Of a stretch of 64,000 nt of DNA, positions 17,501 through 25,350 are shown piece after piece. The position numbers and the translations under genes were made by a program. The first letter of the stretch is position 1, and each line of letters begins with the position of its first letter. Source of the DNA: Candidatus Accumulibacter sp. ACC003 (lineage in GTDB: Bacteria > Pseudomonadota > Gammaproteobacteria > Burkholderiales > Rhodocyclaceae); NCBI RefSeq assembly GCF_907163085.1, contig NZ_CAJQTX010000004.1, positions 452,956 to 516,955 on the forward strand. The letters are read 5' to 3'. The notes below the pieces were generated by a model. That model did not search any database, had not been told where the DNA came from, and saw only the letters and a program-made list of their open reading frames with translations.

Positions 17501-17516
17501 TGGCACGAATGCTGCT
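17501..17516 (+). promoter_or_regulatory. sigma-54-like promoter for cyanase
   Basis: On the plus strand the sequence is TGGCACGAATGCTGCT. It has the same single deviation from the RpoN consensus as the divergent site at 17324-17339. The -12 box ends 68 bp before the cynS start codon. The 160 bp between the two promoters would hold activator sites. I see only partial NtrC-like half sites and a GTCGCCCGGGCGAC palindrome at 17371-17384. Confidence 0.6.
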
Positions 17517-17584
17517 TAAACTATGAACGCGAGGGGCTCAAGCCGCAGTCCTTCTCGCCAACCGAGCAAACCAGGAGCCAGACC

Positions 17585-18028
17585 ATGAATCGCATCGAAG
17601 TGACCGAAATGATCGTCGCCGCAAAAATCCAGAGAGGAATCAAGTGGGCCGATGTGGCGAAGGAGCTTGCTCTGTCGAAGGAATGGGTCACCGCCGCGTG
17701 CCTTGGCCAGATGAGCTTTGACGACGAGCAGGCAGCAACTGTCGGCCGCATCTTCGGCCTTCCTGCCGAGGCCGTTGCCCTGCTGCAGGTCGTTCCGTAC
17801 AAGGGCTCGCTGCCGACCGCGGTACCGAGCGACCCGCTGATCTACCGCTTCTACGAGTTGATCAATGTGTACGGCACGACGTTCAAGGAGCTGATTCACG
17901 AAGAATTCGGCGACGGCATCATGTCGGCGATCGACTTCAATATGAAGCTCGAACGCGAGCCGAGCGCGGCCGGTGACCGCGTCCATATCGTTATGTCGGG
18001 AAAGTTTCTGCCGTACAAGAAGTATTGA
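17585..18028 (+). CDS. cynS: cyanase (cyanate hydratase)
   Basis: The 147-residue protein matches cyanase over its full length, including a helix-turn-helix-like N-terminus. The catalytic C-terminal domain contains PLIYRFYELINVYG and FGDGIMSAIDF, which carry the Arg, Glu and Ser of the active site. The enzyme converts cyanate and bicarbonate to ammonia and CO2. An AGGAG box 8 bases upstream of the ATG at 17585 supports the start. It is divergent from the FNT channel and has its own sigma-54-like promoter, so control by nitrogen status is plausible. No cynT carbonic anhydrase or cynR gene is adjacent. Confidence 0.96.
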   Translation: MNRIEVTEMIVAAKIQRGIKWADVAKELALSKEWVTAACLGQMSFDDEQAATVGRIFGLPAEAVALLQVVPYKGSLPTAVPSDPLIYRFYELINVYGTTFKELIHEEFGDGIMSAIDFNMKLEREPSAAGDRVHIVMSGKFLPYKKY

Positions 18029-18132
18029 TCGCGCCACCTCTTGATCGGTGCTCGATCGGCGCCGTTGACGAGCTTGGTCGGAGCCGGGGTGCTGCCTGTC
18101 GATCATTCGACGCAGGCCGTTAGCAGGCTCGC

Positions 18133-19677
18133 CTACCGGTCGTGGTGATTGCCTGGAGCGCGTAGGGGCTGGCGGCTGCTGGTGCCAGCGCCGCCGCCTC
18201 GCTGGCGTTCGAGTCGGCGTTCGATCAGGTCGCACAAGCGGTCGGCGGCGGCTTCGATGCTTGCGGCGTCGGCGGCGGCGAAGCCGAGAACCATCCCCGA
18301 GCGGCTGCGGCCCGGGTCGGCGTAATACATCGACAGCGGTCGCAAGACCATGCCGGCGTCGAGCATCTCCCTGGATAGTGCCTGGTCATCGAAAGCTTCG
18401 TTGAAAAAATAGGGCAGGTGTAGGCCGGCCATGCCGCCGGTGGTCGTCACCAGCCCGCCTAGCCGTGATTCGATCGCCCGGCGCAGGACGTTGCGGCGTT
18501 CCTGATAGATGTTGCGCACGTGCCGAAGATGCGTGCTCAGGTGGCCCTCGTCGATGAAGTCGGCGAGCGTCGCCTGTTCGATCAGGCGTCCTTCCCGGTA
18601 TAGTTCGGCGTTGCCGATGGCAAAGGCGTCGGCCAGGTGTTCAGGGACCACCATGTAGGCCAGACGCAAGCCCGGGAACATGGTCTTGCTGAAGGTTCCC
18701 AGATGAATGACTCGCGCTGACCGCGACTGCCCGAACAGCGAGCCGATGGCATACGGGTGGAAGCGGATCTCGTTGTCGTAGTCGTCCTCGATGATCAGCG
18801 CATCGTGCGCGTCGGCGAGTTCGAGAAGCTGCATTCGCCGGCTCAGCGACATCACCACGCCGGTCGGGTACTGGCTCGAGGGGGTGACAAATATCAGCCG
18901 TGGTGGCGACGCCGGGTCGGGTGGCGGGACGGTGATCCCCTGGTCATCGACCGGAATGGCGTCGATGTGCAGGCCGTTGGCGCGCAGCACATTGCTCGCG
19001 CCCCAGTAACCCGGGTCCTCCATCCACACCCGATCACCGACATCGCAGAGCATTCTTGCACACAAATCAATCGCTTGATGCGAGCCATTGAGGATCAGGA
19101 TCTGCCGCGGCGAACACGACATCATGCGCGCCCCACGCAGGTAGTCGGCGAGCACCGCCTTCAATGGCCCATAGCCGCCGTGGCTGTAGCGCGCGAGGTG
19201 ACGCTGTTCGAAGCGATTGTGTTTGCACAACAGGCGCCGCCAGGTCTTGAACGGAAACAGGCCGACGTCGGGCATGCCGGGCACGAACGCGCCGCCCTGC
19301 AGCGGGCTGCTGCTGGCGTGCCGGGAAATCTCGACACCGCGTCGCGATAAGCCGGAACCCGCTCGCGGCGGGCTAAGGCGCGGCGTGTGGCTGGGCGCGG
19401 CGATCGGCAAGTCTTCCGAGACCAGCGTGCCGGAGCCGCCGCGACTTTGCAGATAGCCCTCGACCAGGAGCTGCTCGTAGACGCGGACCAGCGTACTGCG
19501 GCTCAGACCGAGCGCGGCGGTCAATTGGCGTGTCGGCGGCAGCGGACTGCCCGGTGGCAATTGGCCGTCAAAAATCAGGCGCCGGAGCGTCAGGTACAAG
19601 GCCGTCTGTCTTCGGGAAGCGCTCGGCTCGCTGTCGAAGTGATGCCGAATGAGTTCCATGCAAAGCGACTTGTCCAT
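18133..19677 (-). CDS. MocR/GabR-type regulator (GntR HTH plus aminotransferase domain)
   Basis: In this 514-residue protein residues 20-90 form a GntR winged helix (LPPTRQLTAALGLSRSTLVRVYEQL). The rest is a fold-type I aminotransferase domain with the PLP lysine in GTFSKTMFPGLRL (K331) and the Asp/Tyr-type IIEDDYDNEIRF. MocR proteins sense PLP adducts of amines or amino acids and often activate a divergent aminotransferase gene, exactly the layout here. Paired AATTGGTNT repeats lie 15-47 bp upstream of its start codon. The same repeats occur before the TRAP receptor gene 12 kb away, suggesting a wider regulon. The effector is unknown. Confidence 0.92.
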   Translation of the reverse strand: MDKSLCMELIRHHFDSEPSASRRQTALYLTLRRLIFDGQLPPGSPLPPTRQLTAALGLSRSTLVRVYEQLLVEGYLQSRGGSGTLVSEDLPIAAPSHTPRLSPPRAGSGLSRRGVEISRHASSSPLQGGAFVPGMPDVGLFPFKTWRRLLCKHNRFEQRHLARYSHGGYGPLKAVLADYLRGARMMSCSPRQILILNGSHQAIDLCARMLCDVGDRVWMEDPGYWGASNVLRANGLHIDAIPVDDQGITVPPPDPASPPRLIFVTPSSQYPTGVVMSLSRRMQLLELADAHDALIIEDDYDNEIRFHPYAIGSLFGQSRSARVIHLGTFSKTMFPGLRLAYMVVPEHLADAFAIGNAELYREGRLIEQATLADFIDEGHLSTHLRHVRNIYQERRNVLRRAIESRLGGLVTTTGGMAGLHLPYFFNEAFDDQALSREMLDAGMVLRPLSMYYADPGRSRSGMVLGFAAADAASIEAAADRLCDLIERRLERQRGGGAGTSSRQPLRAPGNHHDR

Positions 19678-19691
19678 CGCGAAGCCGTCCG

Positions 19692-19753
19692 AATTGGTAT
19701 CAGGAGTCTTGCAATAATTGGTCTGATTGTCCGCCGCTCTTCAGCGTACAGTC
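19692..19753 (+). promoter_or_regulatory. predicted MocR-controlled promoter of the aminotransferase operon
   Basis: Direct repeats AATTGGTAT (19692-19700) and AATTGGTCT (19716-19724) are followed after 21 bp by GTACAGTC (19746-19753). TACAGT in it would serve as a -10 box. The same second repeat, 21-bp spacing and GTACAGTC occur at 32015-32052. Transcription would begin about 225 nt before the aminotransferase ATG. The repeats also sit just upstream of the regulator's own start codon, allowing autoregulation. Confidence 0.6.
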
Positions 19754-19983
19754 AACCCACTTTGGTGCATGCCGTCGAAATCTGTTGTCTGTTTGGCGGT
19801 GCCTCAAGTCAACTGGAACTTTGCGGCGCCAGGACCAGCGCCGGGCAGCGAATGCCATCACCTGGGTCGCAGGCTGCGGCGCGCGTGCCGCAGCCCGTGT
19901 CGGGCCCCGAAGTCTCTCGAAGTCGAGCATGGTCGTCGCGGTGGCAGCCACCGACCCGGTCGGCAAACACACAGGAGAAAGCC

Positions 19984-21288
19984 ATGAACGTAGGCAATGA
20001 GATGAGCACGGAAACCAACGCCAGTTTGCTGGCCAGGCGCCAGGCGGCCTTGCCGAGGGGCGTTGGCCAGGCGCACCCGCTGTTTGCCGCGCGCGCCGAA
20101 AACGCCGAAGTGTGGGACGTCGAGGGCCGGCGCTGGATCGACTTTTGCGCCGGCATCGCGGTCGTCAATACCGGCCATTGCCATCCTCGAGTGGTGGCCG
20201 CGGCCAGCGCACAACTGGCGGCGTTTACGCATACCTGCTTCCAGGTCGTCGCCTACGAGTCGTACGTCGAACTGTGCGAGCGCCTCAATGCCGCCGCACC
20301 TGGCGCCACGCCGAAGAAGTCCTTTCTGGTCAATACCGGCGCCGAAGCCGTCGAGAACGCCGTCAAGATCGCCCGCGCGGCGACCGGCCGGAGCGGCCTG
20401 ATCGCCTTCGGCGGTGGCTTCCACGGGCGGACCATGTTCGGTCTGGCGCTGACCGGCAAGGTGGCTCCTTATAAGGTCAAGTTCGGGCCGTATCCGGGCG
20501 GCATATTTCATGTGCCGTTCCCGAATGCGCTGCACGGTGTCTCGGAAGACGACTCCATGGCGGCGATCGAACGACTGTTTGCTTACAGCATCGAAGCGTC
20601 GCAGGTCGGCGCCATCGTCATCGAACCGGTACAGGGCGAGGGCGGCTACCTGCCGGCGCCATTCACTTTCCTGCGCCGCCTGCGGACGCTGTGCGACCAG
20701 CACGGGATCTTGCTGGTTGCCGACGAAGTGCAGAGCGGCATGGCCCGTTGCGGCAAGCTGTTTGCGACCGAGCACTACGACGTCGAGCCCGACATCATCA
20801 CCCTGGCCAAGGGTCTTGGCGGTGGTCTGCCGGTTGCCGCGATCGTCGGTAAGGCGGCGATCATGGACGCCGCCGAAGTCGGTGGTCTCGGTTCCACCTA
20901 CGCCGGCAGCCCGGTGGCTGTCGCCGGCGCGCTGGCGGTCCTCGACGTGATTGAGGAGGAGCAGCTGTGCAGCCGCTCGATGGCGCTCGGCGAGCGCATG
21001 CGTAGCCGCTTCGGCGCAATGCAGAAAAAGTATTCGAGCATCGTCGAAGTACGCGGCCTCGGGGCGATGACGGCGGTGGAGTTCTGCCGCAATGGTGATC
21101 CGCGGCAAGCGGCGGCCGATATGGCCCTGGCCCTGAAGAACGAAGCGGCGCGACGCGGCTTGCTGTTGCTGTTGTGTGGATCAAACGGTAATGTCTTGCG
21201 CGTCATGGTGCCGCTGACCATCCCGGAGGTGCTCCTCGACGAAGGTCTGGAGATTATCGACGCGTCGCTGCAGGCGATCGGCGCCTGA
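19984..21288 (+). CDS. gabT: class III aminotransferase, 4-aminobutyrate aminotransferase-like
   Basis: The 434-residue PLP enzyme starts at MNVGNEMSTETNASLLARRQ after AGGAGAAAGCC. Family motifs are NTGAEAVENAVKIAR, GGGFHGRTMFGLALTGK, the PLP-phosphate and ring contacts LLVADEVQSG, and the lysine in ITLAKGLGGGLP (K276). It resembles GabT, which moves the amino group of GABA or another omega-amino acid to 2-oxoglutarate. No succinate-semialdehyde dehydrogenase gene follows, so the natural substrate may be another omega-amine. The divergent MocR gene is the probable activator. Confidence 0.9.
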   Translation: MNVGNEMSTETNASLLARRQAALPRGVGQAHPLFAARAENAEVWDVEGRRWIDFCAGIAVVNTGHCHPRVVAAASAQLAAFTHTCFQVVAYESYVELCERLNAAAPGATPKKSFLVNTGAEAVENAVKIARAATGRSGLIAFGGGFHGRTMFGLALTGKVAPYKVKFGPYPGGIFHVPFPNALHGVSEDDSMAAIERLFAYSIEASQVGAIVIEPVQGEGGYLPAPFTFLRRLRTLCDQHGILLVADEVQSGMARCGKLFATEHYDVEPDIITLAKGLGGGLPVAAIVGKAAIMDAAEVGGLGSTYAGSPVAVAGALAVLDVIEEEQLCSRSMALGERMRSRFGAMQKKYSSIVEVRGLGAMTAVEFCRNGDPRQAAADMALALKNEAARRGLLLLLCGSNGNVLRVMVPLTIPEVLLDEGLEIIDASLQAIGA

Positions 21289-21651
21289 ACGCCGCGCGGC
21301 GGCGACGGCCTGATCGGCCAAGCGCTGTTGGCACTAGCCCAACAGTATCGCCCCTTGGTACGCCTTGCCGTGGTGCTCGCCGCGACGACGCGGCAATTCC
21401 GGGAATGGCCGAGAAGCAGACGGCGTCGCCGAATTGTCGTCGCGCGATTACTGTGATGTAGTCGTTTGGCGTGCACAGGGCGCCCGCCTTGAAGAGTCCC
21501 GGGCGGGCGGGTCCGTTGCAGCAGTCGAGTTCGCGGCGTCTCGACACGTCACGAGCGTTGACGTAATCTGCTCAGGTTCGCGGCGTCGGAACTTGAGGGC
21601 AATTCCAATAATCACCGTACGCTCACTAGCAGCGGCAGGAGAAATCACTTC
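21289..21651. other. non-coding gap before the amidase gene
   Basis: I see no gene in these 363 bp. A weak hairpin (CTGTTGG at 21325-21331, CCAACAG at 21339-21345) follows the aminotransferase stop and may be an attenuator. The end of the gap supplies the AGGAG box for the amidase. The paired AATTGGT repeats seen at the other two promoters are absent here. Confidence 0.5.
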
Positions 21652-22653
21652 ATGGTTCCGTTTTCAATTGCTGGCCTTCAGATGAATATCTCGATGGAGC
21701 ACGAGAACATCACCGCGATGGGGCACAAGCTGGACGTCCTCATGGCCCGTTTTCCATGGGTGCAGATGGTCGTCTTCAGCGAGCTGGCGCCTTTCGGACC
21801 GGCGCCGTATCACGCGCAGCCGACCGGCGGGCCAGCCGAGCAGATTTTTTGCCAGATGGCCGCCAAGCATGGCCTGTGGTTGCTGCCGGGGTCGATGTTC
21901 GAACGCATTGGCGATGATATTTTCAATACGACGCCGGTGATCGATCCGAACGGCAAGGTGATCGCCCGTTACCGCAAGATGTTCCCTTTCCTGCCCTATG
22001 AAATGGGTATCAAGCCCGGCACCGAGTTCTGTGTGTTTGACGTCCCCCACATCGGCCGTTTCGGGGTTTCCATTTGCTACGACATGTGGTTTCCCGAAAC
22101 TACCCGGACGCTGGTCTCGATGGGCGCGGAATGCATTCTCCATCCGACGATGACCGACACCATCGACCGCGATGTCGAGCTGCCGATAGCCCGCGCCAAC
22201 GCGACCATCAATCAGTGCTATTTTTTCGATGTGAATGGCGTCGGCGACTGCGGCACAGGCCGCTCGGTGATCGTCGGTCCTTCCGGCTACGTCATCCATG
22301 AAGCGGGCGGTGGCGAAGAAATCATGCCGGTGGAAATCGATCTGTCGCGCGTTCGTCGCGAGCGCGAGGTGGGAATCCGTGGCCTGGGGCAAACGCTCAA
22401 GAGTTTCCGTGACCGCCCGATCGAGTTTCCGGTTTATCAGAAACACCTGGGTCATGAGGGCGACTATCTGAATAGTCTCGGGCCCTTGGTCAAGCCGACG
22501 CGCGGATCGCGTTCCGAGCCAGTTGCGCTGCCTGCTGGCGTCGTCGCCGGACCGGACGGTTCGACCGTCTACCTCACCGATCTGCAAGCGGACACCGGTT
22601 TCTCTGGTGAATCGCTGGAGAGTGTTGCACCGTACTACCATCATCGCTCGTGA
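21652..22653 (+). CDS. nitrilase superfamily (carbon-nitrogen) hydrolase
   Basis: The 333-residue protein has the Glu-Lys-Cys triad of the nitrilase superfamily: E44 in FSELAPFGP, K109 in RYRKMFPFLPYE and C142 in ISICYDMWFPE. The family cleaves amides, carbamoyl groups or nitriles, or transfers acyl groups. It lacks an obvious secretion signal. The last about 50 residues are a family-specific extension. The stop overlaps a possible GTG start of the next gene, so this gene and the ATP-grasp gene are almost certainly co-transcribed. The substrate is unknown; an amide or N-carbamoyl compound is the likely class. Confidence 0.88.
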   Translation: MVPFSIAGLQMNISMEHENITAMGHKLDVLMARFPWVQMVVFSELAPFGPAPYHAQPTGGPAEQIFCQMAAKHGLWLLPGSMFERIGDDIFNTTPVIDPNGKVIARYRKMFPFLPYEMGIKPGTEFCVFDVPHIGRFGVSICYDMWFPETTRTLVSMGAECILHPTMTDTIDRDVELPIARANATINQCYFFDVNGVGDCGTGRSVIVGPSGYVIHEAGGGEEIMPVEIDLSRVRREREVGIRGLGQTLKSFRDRPIEFPVYQKHLGHEGDYLNSLGPLVKPTRGSRSEPVALPAGVVAGPDGSTVYLTDLQADTGFSGESLESVAPYYHHRS

Positions 22654-22814
22654 GTGAGCCGATCTCCGGAAGTCAGGCGGGTGACAGGATGAATGCCGCG
22701 CTGCTCGCCGGTTCAGCTTTGCTGGCCGTCTTCGGGATCGCTATTTTCGCGATCCAGCGAGGCCGCAAGAGGATGCAAGCCCAAGAAGAAACAAACCCAC
22801 AGAGGAGACAGGAA

Positions 22815-24290
22815 ATGGAAATGACCCAGCCGCCGTTGTCCACGATCACCAGCATGTCCGACTTGCGCTTGTTCTTCCATCGCAACAAGCGTCCGATCTA
22901 CTTCATCAGCGCTACCAACTTCAATCTGGCGGGCATGGACGAAAGGGTGCCGCACTTCAAGCACATCAACTACATCGACTGCTACGACGGCCGCCATCCG
23001 AATGTCTTCGTTCCCAAGGAGCAGCCGCATGAGGAGTTCGAGGGTATCGAGGACATCAACAACTATCTGTTGCAGAACAAGGAAGTCATCGACTACATCA
23101 AGGGACGCGGCGGCGATCCGGTCGCCGTGTTCCTGATGTTCGACGAGAAGACCGAGGAGTTGTGCAAGGAACTGGGCATCGAGCTGTGGTTCCCGCCAGC
23201 ATCCTTGCGCACGCGTTGCGACAACAAGATGGAAACGGTACGCATCGGCAACAAGGCCAACGTGCCATCGGTGCCGAACGTCTTGGCCAAGGTCGAAAGC
23301 TACGAGCAACTGATCAAGCTGACCGAGGAAAATGGTCTTGGCAGCGACCTGGTGATTCAGTCGGCTTTCGGCGACTCGGGTCACACGACTTTCTTTATCT
23401 CGAATGACGAAGAGTGGAAGAAGTACGCTGACGAGATCGTCAAGGATCCCGAGGTCAAGGTGATGAAGCGGATTAACTGCCGCGGCGGCACGCTGGAAGC
23501 CTGCGTCACGCATTGCGGGACGGTGGTTGGCCCCTTGCTGACCGAAATCGTCGGCGCCAAGGAACTGACGCCATACAAGGGCGGCTGGTGCGGCAACGAG
23601 GTCTTCCCCGGAGCTTTTCCGGAAAAGGCGCGGATTACCGCGCGCGACTACGCCTATGCCTTCGGCAACCAATTGCTCGAGGAGGGTTATCGCGGTTACT
23701 TCGACCTCGACTTTCTGGTCGACGAGGACAGCGAAGAGGTTTATCTGGGCGAACTCAACCCGCGCGTCTGCGGTGCCAGCCCGATGACCAACCACGCGGC
23801 TTTCGCCTATGCCGACGCGCCGCTGTTCTTCTTCCACCTGCTGGAGTTCAGCGGTGCGGACTTCAAGCTCGACGTAGCCGCAATGAACGAACGCTGGAAA
23901 AATCCGAAGTACATCGACACCTGGAGCCAACTGGTGATGAAGTACACCGACGAAGAGGTGGATATCGTCGAGGAGGCGCCGCAATCGGGGATCTACCGCA
24001 TGGACGACGCCGGCAACGTCAGCTATCACCGCTTTGATTATCACCGCCTGGCGGTCGAAGGCGAGAACGAGGCGTTCTGGTTGCGCATCACGGGCCCCGG
24101 TGATTACCGCTATGAAGGCGCCGATCTGGGGATTTTGATCACCCGCGGCCGCTCGATGACCGAGGAGTTCAAGCTCAACCCGCGGGCCTTTAACTGGATC
24201 AAGGGCATTCAAAGCTTCTACAAGGGCCGACCGCTGGATACCGGCATTCAGCAACCGGCGCCGTCGGCCGGCGCGTTCAAGATCCTCTGA
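22815..24290 (+). CDS. ATP-grasp ligase, biotin-carboxylase-like
   Basis: A 491-residue protein starts at MEMTQPPLSTITSMSDL behind a strong GAGGAG box. The ATP-grasp core includes SAFGDSGHTTFFIS, MKRINCRGGTLEACVT and the metal-binding end VYLGELNPRVCGASPMTNH. Such enzymes join a carboxylate, as an acyl phosphate, to an amine or other nucleophile. Database labels of the biotin carboxylase type are common for this family, but no biotin carrier gene is nearby. The frame is open upstream to 22650. That extension encodes a membrane-anchor-like stretch (AALLAGSALLAVFGIAIFAI) from an ATG at 22689, so a longer anchored form is possible. Confidence 0.82.
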   Translation: MEMTQPPLSTITSMSDLRLFFHRNKRPIYFISATNFNLAGMDERVPHFKHINYIDCYDGRHPNVFVPKEQPHEEFEGIEDINNYLLQNKEVIDYIKGRGGDPVAVFLMFDEKTEELCKELGIELWFPPASLRTRCDNKMETVRIGNKANVPSVPNVLAKVESYEQLIKLTEENGLGSDLVIQSAFGDSGHTTFFISNDEEWKKYADEIVKDPEVKVMKRINCRGGTLEACVTHCGTVVGPLLTEIVGAKELTPYKGGWCGNEVFPGAFPEKARITARDYAYAFGNQLLEEGYRGYFDLDFLVDEDSEEVYLGELNPRVCGASPMTNHAAFAYADAPLFFFHLLEFSGADFKLDVAAMNERWKNPKYIDTWSQLVMKYTDEEVDIVEEAPQSGIYRMDDAGNVSYHRFDYHRLAVEGENEAFWLRITGPGDYRYEGADLGILITRGRSMTEEFKLNPRAFNWIKGIQSFYKGRPLDTGIQQPAPSAGAFKIL

Positions 24291-24306
24291 TCGTCGGCCG
24301 AGCCAG

Positions 24307-25311
24307 ATGGCGCTCATTCAGTCCCAGTCGCTGCTGTTCCGGGCGATCGAGGAAGAACGACCGGGCACCATCTGGCAAGCGCTGTTCGCCGAGTTCTGGC
24401 CGTCGTATCGCCGTTGGTACCTGCAAGGCGGCAATGCGGCGCGCCCCTACTACCTGCCTTGCGTACGGGCGCTGCGCAAGCACATGCCGGAGTTGCTGCC
24501 AACCTACGAAAAACTCGCCGAACTCGTTGGCGGCGGCGATCTGGAAGCCCGCTTTCTGTCGCTGTTCTGCCCGCCACCGTACGTCACCGCGTGTTCGCAG
24601 GTCGCCCTGACCGGAACTCGGCCGCTGCTGCTGCGCAACTACGACTATCCGCCGCAGTTATGTGAAGGCGTAATCCTGAAGACGGCATGGAACGGCCGCC
24701 AGGTGATCGGCGTCAGCGACTGCGTCTGGGGCCTACTCGACGGCATCAACGACGACGGCCTGGCAGTATCCTTGTCGTTCGGTGGCCGCCTGGATGTCGG
24801 CGAAGGCTTCGGCGTGCCGTTGCTCCTGCGCTACGTGCTGGAAACCTGCCGCCGAACGGCTGAGGCCAGTGCGGCTCTGGCGCGGGTGCCGGTGCACATG
24901 AGTTACAACGTGACGGTGCTCGATTGTCACGGCGACTTTGCGACGGTCTATCTGGCGCCGGGCAAGAAAGGCGATATCCAGCGCATCGCGGCGGCGACCA
25001 ACCACCAGCAGAAGGTCGAATGGCAGCAACACGCGCGTGCGACGTCGACGGTCGAGCGCCTGCGGCTGCTACGGCTGATGCTCGACGACAGCGCCATCAC
25101 CAGCGAGGCGCTGATCGCCGCCTTCCTGCAAGCACCGATCTACTCGAACGCGTTTGCCCGTGGTCTTGGCACGCTTTACTCGGCCGCCTACTGGCCGAGC
25201 GAAGGACGTGCCGATTTTCTCTGGCCAGGCCTTGCCTGGTCGCAGTCGTTTACCGATTTCACGGTTGGCTCGCGGCTGATCGAGTTTGGCAGTTCCCCCA
25301 CCACCGAATAA
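24307..25311 (+). CDS. C45 family Ntn hydrolase (acyl-coenzyme A:6-aminopenicillanate acyltransferase-like)
   Basis: In this 334-residue protein the probable self-cleavage site and nucleophile are Ala95-Cys96 in VTACSQVAL, followed by LLLRNYDYPP, which is the C45 signature. Family members are made as inactive precursors, cut themselves before the Cys and then transfer or hydrolyse acyl groups on amines. Later conserved pieces are MSYNVTVLDCHGDFATV and AATNHQQ. It sits 16 bp after the ATP-grasp gene in the same orientation. Paired with an amide-forming ATP-grasp enzyme, it could remove or exchange an acyl group on an amine intermediate. Confidence 0.85.
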   Translation: MALIQSQSLLFRAIEEERPGTIWQALFAEFWPSYRRWYLQGGNAARPYYLPCVRALRKHMPELLPTYEKLAELVGGGDLEARFLSLFCPPPYVTACSQVALTGTRPLLLRNYDYPPQLCEGVILKTAWNGRQVIGVSDCVWGLLDGINDDGLAVSLSFGGRLDVGEGFGVPLLLRYVLETCRRTAEASAALARVPVHMSYNVTVLDCHGDFATVYLAPGKKGDIQRIAAATNHQQKVEWQQHARATSTVERLRLLRLMLDDSAITSEALIAAFLQAPIYSNAFARGLGTLYSAAYWPSEGRADFLWPGLAWSQSFTDFTVGSRLIEFGSSPTTE

Positions 25312-25350
25312 CGATACGCCAGGCATTGACCTGCGTGAGGAGACAAGAAG

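Noticed and set aside
22713-24317. 534-codon minus-strand frame opposite the ATP-grasp gene
   Set aside because: It is an antisense shadow of a gene with clear motifs and has no recognisable domain or ribosome site.
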